In this document: positions 51,489 to 57,400 of the stretch, piece by piece
Position numbering within the stretch: the first letter of the stretch is position 1
Layout: each line of letters begins with the position of its first letter
DNA from: Ailurus styani
Lineage: Eukaryota > Chordata > Mammalia > Carnivora > Ailuridae
NCBI GenBank assembly: GCA_002007465.1
Contig: LNAC01000689.1
Location: 1,198,983 to 1,262,982 of the forward strand
DNA: 64,000 bases
Direction: 5' to 3'
Program-made: the position numbers and the translations under genes
Notes under the pieces: generated by a model
The model's input: only the letters and a program-made list of their open reading frames with translations
What the model was told of the DNA's origin: nothing
Databases searched by the model: none

Positions 51489-54400
51489 GGAAATTCCACG
51501 AAGCTAATCCTCCCCTCTCCATTATTAAGTTTCCTCCCCTATCCTGTTTAGAAACATCCAGAAAGCACGCAAACTGAGACAATTGAAGGATTCAACACAT
51601 GTATTTGCTGCTCAGTAAACACTCTATGAACAGTCATTTCATCCTTGCTTATAAAGTTGGGAATTTAAAACCATGTAATTCAAACACATGTCTTCACATG
51701 TCTTAAAATACAGCAATCTTCCAAAAGAAGCAGTTTTAAATGACTTTTTCCTTAAAACCTGTGCACATGTCACCACTGCTGGGAAGCCACATTGTGTTGT
51801 TGTTTAGAACACTGGTGTCAGAATCAGACTGTCTGGATTTCAATCCTCTCTCCATTGCCCACTAGGGAGTTAACTCTTCTCAGCCTTCATTTCCTCATCA
51901 GGACACCTCACAGGACTGGTGTGAAGATGAACTGAGATAGTCCATTCATGTACCTCTCTTAGAAAAATGCCTGGCCTTCCACAGATTCGTTCTAAACACG
52001 AGCTAGTAGTAGAGATATGGTGATAGTGGCAGCAGCAGCCTCATCATCATCAATATTATTCATTCATAATCCAAGTGGAGGAATGCTGTGTGGTAGAGTA
52101 TAATTTCACCTGCCTGCATCCCTCTGTTCAGATTTCTGGGAACTGTATATAAATAGACATGCATATATAAACCTGTATGTGTGTGTATTTGAGAAAAAAG
52201 AAAGTCTATATTCAAACTTCATAATTTCTAGTGTTAACTAGACATACATAAAATGATAATAAATACTGATTTTTTTAATCTAAAGATTGGCTTAACTGAA
52301 CTGAGTAAATGAATGGATCCTTCAGCAGCCAATTCAGACAACTACATACCAAAATACACATATATATCTCTCTACTCCCACAATTCTCTAAAGCCAAATA
52401 TGACAAAGAAAATCTTTCATAAGAACAAACTGAGCTTTAAAGTGAATGATTTGGGGGCGCCTGGATGGCTCAGTTGGTTAAGTGATCGACCTCTGGTCTC
52501 AGCTCAGGTTGTGATCTCAGTCATGAGACTGAGCCCTGCGTCAGGTTCCATGCTTAGCTCAGAGTCTGCTTGGGACTCTCTCCCTCTCCCTCTGAGCACA
52601 CACGCATGCGCACCCTCTCTCTCTAATAAATAAATAAATCTTCTTAAAAAAATACAGTGAGTGATTTATATTTTCCGGCTACATAGGATACAAAGAGGGT
52701 ACCAATAGTCTTCCAAAAATTTGGCACTTCCTGCTAACCCTCCACCTCCGTCTCTTCTTCTTTTTTTTCCTTCTTCTTCACCATCATAATTATCATCATG
52801 CTCATCATTGTTATTATTGAATAGACTCCACTTCTGTACCAGAAGAAGAGCTACTTTCCTTATGAGGTATTTGGAAATGGCATCATTTGTGGGACAAACC
52901 CAGCAGTCAACAGATAAATGATAACTCACTGCTTTTTAGTTATAATACTAAGTAAATTTTTATTTGCGTAGCCTTTTACTTAAAGCCCTCTGTATTTGAA
53001 ATTTGATAATTATGAAAATCCTGTGAGAGCAGGTAAAATGATGCCAGTGTAGATTTGAAGAAACTCACGTTGAAAATTCCTAAAGACCTTGCTCAAAATC
53101 ACATGATAAAAAATGAAGAAGCCTCGAGAGAAGGAGGAGACAAGCCACAGACTGGGAGAAAATATTTGCAGAAGACACATCTGATAAAGGACCGTTATCC
53201 AAAATACACAAAGAACACTTGGGATTCAACAGTAAGAAAACAAACGTCCCAACTAAAAAATGGGCAAAAGAACTTAACAGACACCCCACCAAAGAGGACA
53301 CAGAAATGGCAAGTAAGCATATGAAGAGATGCTCTGCGTCATATGTCACCAGGGAAATACAAATTAGAACATCAACAAGATAACACTACACACCTATTAG
53401 AAACACCAAAACCCTAAACACTGACATCACTGAATGCTGGTGAGGATGTGAAGCAACAGGAACATTCACACATGCTCGTGAGAACGCCAAACAGTACAGA
53501 CACTTCATCCAGCAATCATGTGTCTTGGTTTCTACCCAAAGGAGATGAAAACACATCCACACAAAAATCTGAACACGGATGTTTATAGCAGCTTTATAAT
53601 TGCCAAAACTTGGAGGCAAATAAGATGTTCTTCAACAGGTGAACAGATAAATAAACTGGTAACATTCAGACCATGGAATGTTATTCGGTGCTTAAAAAAG
53701 GAGCTTTTAAGCCATGAAAAGACATGGAGGAAACTCAAATGCATATTCCTAAGTGAAAGAAGCTGATCTGAAAAAGCTATACACTGTATAATTCCAAAAA
53801 TCTGAGTTCTTGAAAAGGCAAAGCTGTGGAGAGAGTAAAAAGATCAACTGTTGCCTAAAATTAGGGCGGGGAGGTAGAGGAACAAACAAACAGAACAGAG
53901 GGATGCTTTGGGGAGTGAAACTACTCTGTAAGAAGCTTTAATGCAAGATACATGTCATTCCACATTTATGAAAACCTACAGAATATATGATACCAAGAGT
54001 AAACCCTAAAGTTTGGACTTCGGGTGATAAGGATGTATCAATGCAGTTTCATAGATTGTAATAAATGTACCACTCTGATATAGGATGTTGATAGTGGGGG
54101 AGGCTCTGTGCATGTGGGTACAAGAAATATATGGGAACTCTGTTCTTTTTGCTCAATTTTGTTGTGAATCTAAAACCATTCTTAAAAAGTTGAAAATACA
54201 GCTACTCTACGACCCAGCAATTGCACTACTGGGCATTTACCCCAAAGATACAAATGTAGTGATCCAAAGGGGCATGTGCACCCCAATGTTTATAGCAGCA
54301 ATGTCCACAATAGCCAAACTATGTTAAAAGCCTAGATGTCCATCAACAGATGAATAGATAACGAAGATGTAGTGTATACACACACACACACACACACACG

Positions 54401-57400
54401 ATGGAATATTATGCAGCCATTAGAAAACGATACCTTGCCATTTGCAATGACATGGATGGAACTAGAGGGTATTATGCTAAGCGAAATAAGTCAGTCAGAG
54501 AAAAACAATTATCATATGATCTCACTGATATGAGGAATTTGAGAAACAAGACACAGGATCATAGGGAAAGGGAGGGAAAAATGAAACAAGATGAAACCAG
54601 AGAGGGAGACAAACCACAAGAGACTCTTAATCTCAGGAAACAAACTGAGGGCTGCTGGAGGGGAGGGGTGTGGGAGGGATGGGGTGGCTGGGTGATGGAC
54701 ACCGGGGAGGGTATGTGTTATGGTGAGTGCTGTGAATTGTGTAAGACTGATGATTCATAGACCTGTACCCCTGAAACAAATAATACATTATATGTTAATT
54801 TAGAAAAAGGAAAAAAATGAATACTAAGAACTAATAAGAAATCCCTAAGAACATCCTGAATCTCATTCTCTAATCTAGGTTGGTACTAAAACCAAAATAG
54901 GCATGTTCGAGGGGCCTTTGAACTTCTCAGCCTTAAGATAACTGGAGGTGATCAAGTGTACTGACCATCTACAGCAATTTCCTTAAGAATGAACAAGCCA
55001 TTATTACACCTACCTGACAGTACCTCTATCAATACACATTAATTCTAGAAATGTTTGGCATTCATCCCCTTTGTACCGGCTAGCACCCTTCATTAAATAG
55101 AAATAAAAAATTAAAAAAAAAAACCTAAACAACTAAAAAATTAAAGTTAAAAATATGAAGGAGCCAGAATGAGGACTGAGTTCTTTCCAGGGCAGCGTTC
55201 TTTCCGGGTTCCTGCCTAATATATGGAATCAGGGAATCAGGCCAATCACGGGCTGCGTGAGGCAGCAGAGAGTGGGCGAGTAGGGACTGAAGAGGAGGCT
55301 GGGAGCAAGGGCCAAACCTTGTCCCTGGTCCAAAGTTTCATCTGCCCAGGGAAGGGTTTGTTTTTAAAATTTTATAAGAAACTACAGGCTAGCCAAGCTG
55401 TGGGCTTGTGTAGCTGCATTTCCCAGAGAAGTTACCTTTCCTCTCGTTTATACAAACTCAGTTTAATTTTAATGTTGGGTTAGCAAGGATAAAACAGGCT
55501 CTTCTAATACCTATACCATGGTGGGAGGAATTCATGGATTTAGAGCAAGAAAGCATGTAACATCTTCTAAAATCTAGATGATCACAATCACAGGGTCATA
55601 GGATGTTTACCCAGTTGTTATAAAATGTTCCCATATCACAATTTTCATGCCAAGAAGCCTAGCGCTCTCATCAGACTTAGAATTTGGTATTTCTACCATT
55701 CAAGTTTATTCTCCATTTGTTCCATGGATAGCATTTTGAGGTAATAAAAAGAAAAGGATAAGGGATATTTATGTTGGCATATTTTATTATACACCCAGCA
55801 TCAATTCTGTGAACCAGAAGCGATAATTCTCTATCACTCAGCGGCTTAAGCAGAGACTACCATCAGCATCTTGACTGAGACAATCAGACACAACAAATAA
55901 TTCCTTTCCTAATGGACTTCTGCCAGAGAAGATTCTCTTACCTTTGGGTTCTTGTGATTCATCATCGCTATCTGAGCTGTCATTACTCACAATATGCTCT
56001 GCTGTAATATTTTCTGTGGGGAAAAAACCAAAACAGTTGAAGGATCTCAGGTGTCAAGACTCACAATTAAATTTACTGTAAGGAAGTAATCTCAGGAAAA
56101 CCACCAAAGTGAAACCTACCAAGTTTACTTGTGTAAATTTAGATCAATTTAGTACCTAAATTTATTAGTTTTACTAGTATTTTCAAATTTCTCACTGGAC
56201 AACAAAACCTCCTAGGAAAGGAAAAATTAGTTTGAAACTACTCATTCATGATTTAAAGGAAAGAATGTTTATCTGTTTGTCTTAATCCTGACAGAAAGAA
56301 GAACTTGGTTATAGGAAGCTCCCTGTTATACCAAAAAGGTATATATTTTTTCGATTAAATATGTTTAAGTGGCATTTATGAGGGTAAATCCAGGGTAAAA
56401 CCAAAATCCACAAGGGGACCACAGAACAATTCCTTCAAAATGAATGAAAGCTACTAATATAAGGTATCTTTTGACTTGCAAGAATATTGAAAATTGTTCA
56501 TTGAAATGTGCCTTTTGGTGTCAAGAATTTATGCTTCCTCAGAACATATTAAGAGGGCAGTTATAAAAACTAAAATAGAAACCATAACTCCTTAACACTT
56601 AAAACAAAGACAGGAGTAAAATCCACATAATAACTAGTTTTTTTTTCAAGTAAAAATGACCTAAACTATGGAGTACACAGACCATTCTTATCATCATTTG
56701 TAGAAAAATCAGACTTTCTTTGGACACTGAACATGAGACCACTTTCTATTTGGTGACTTTTTTCTTCTATCAGTTAGTAGAACTTTTTTATTTTAAAAAA
56801 CATGACTCTATAATTTTCCCTGACAGAATCATTTTAAGGGTTTAAACTCAGAGAAATGGACTCATTTATAATTTTCAGTGATAGAATCATTTGGGGGCTT
56901 TAAACTTGGAGAAATCTATGTGTACCATTTAGTTTCCCCATATTACTCTGCATGTGTTTACTATACCTACATAAATGTCATATACATGAGTGATTGAGGG
57001 TATATAATGGAAGGGTTTTAAATGCTTGAGGTAGTAGGCTGACTTCAATTTTTAGATTTCTTTAATTTTACTGGCATGATTACACATATGAAATACAAGA
57101 AAAGATAATGTCATTTCATTTTGTGACTATCACAGAAAGTAATTCTGTTGTGTAGAAGAAGGGTAGTGTTAAATGATCCGCTCTAGGTGTCCTATATATT
57201 AGGCATGTCTCCGGTCCTCTATGTATTTGAGCAGAACAAAATTTTCATCCTGTAAGCCCTTTCTTCTTTTCCTTTTTTAAAAAAATTTTGGTCTTATTTG
57301 ATACTCTCGTTTAAGAAAATAGCGCGTGCACACACAAACACACACACACACACACACAAAGATTTCACTGAAGTACTACCTTTTTTGTAAAGATATTTTC

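Larger units (their letters stand above)
50296..55941 (-). other. PLA2G4A intron, 5.6 kb
   Basis: It is dominated by L1 sequence: an inverted/forward pair at 50381-51188, an older fragment at 53100-54185 and a younger 3' end at 54186-54812. One Can-SINE, a (CA)n tract and a MIR-like fragment also lie here. I see nothing distinct in 54813-55941. Confidence 0.75.
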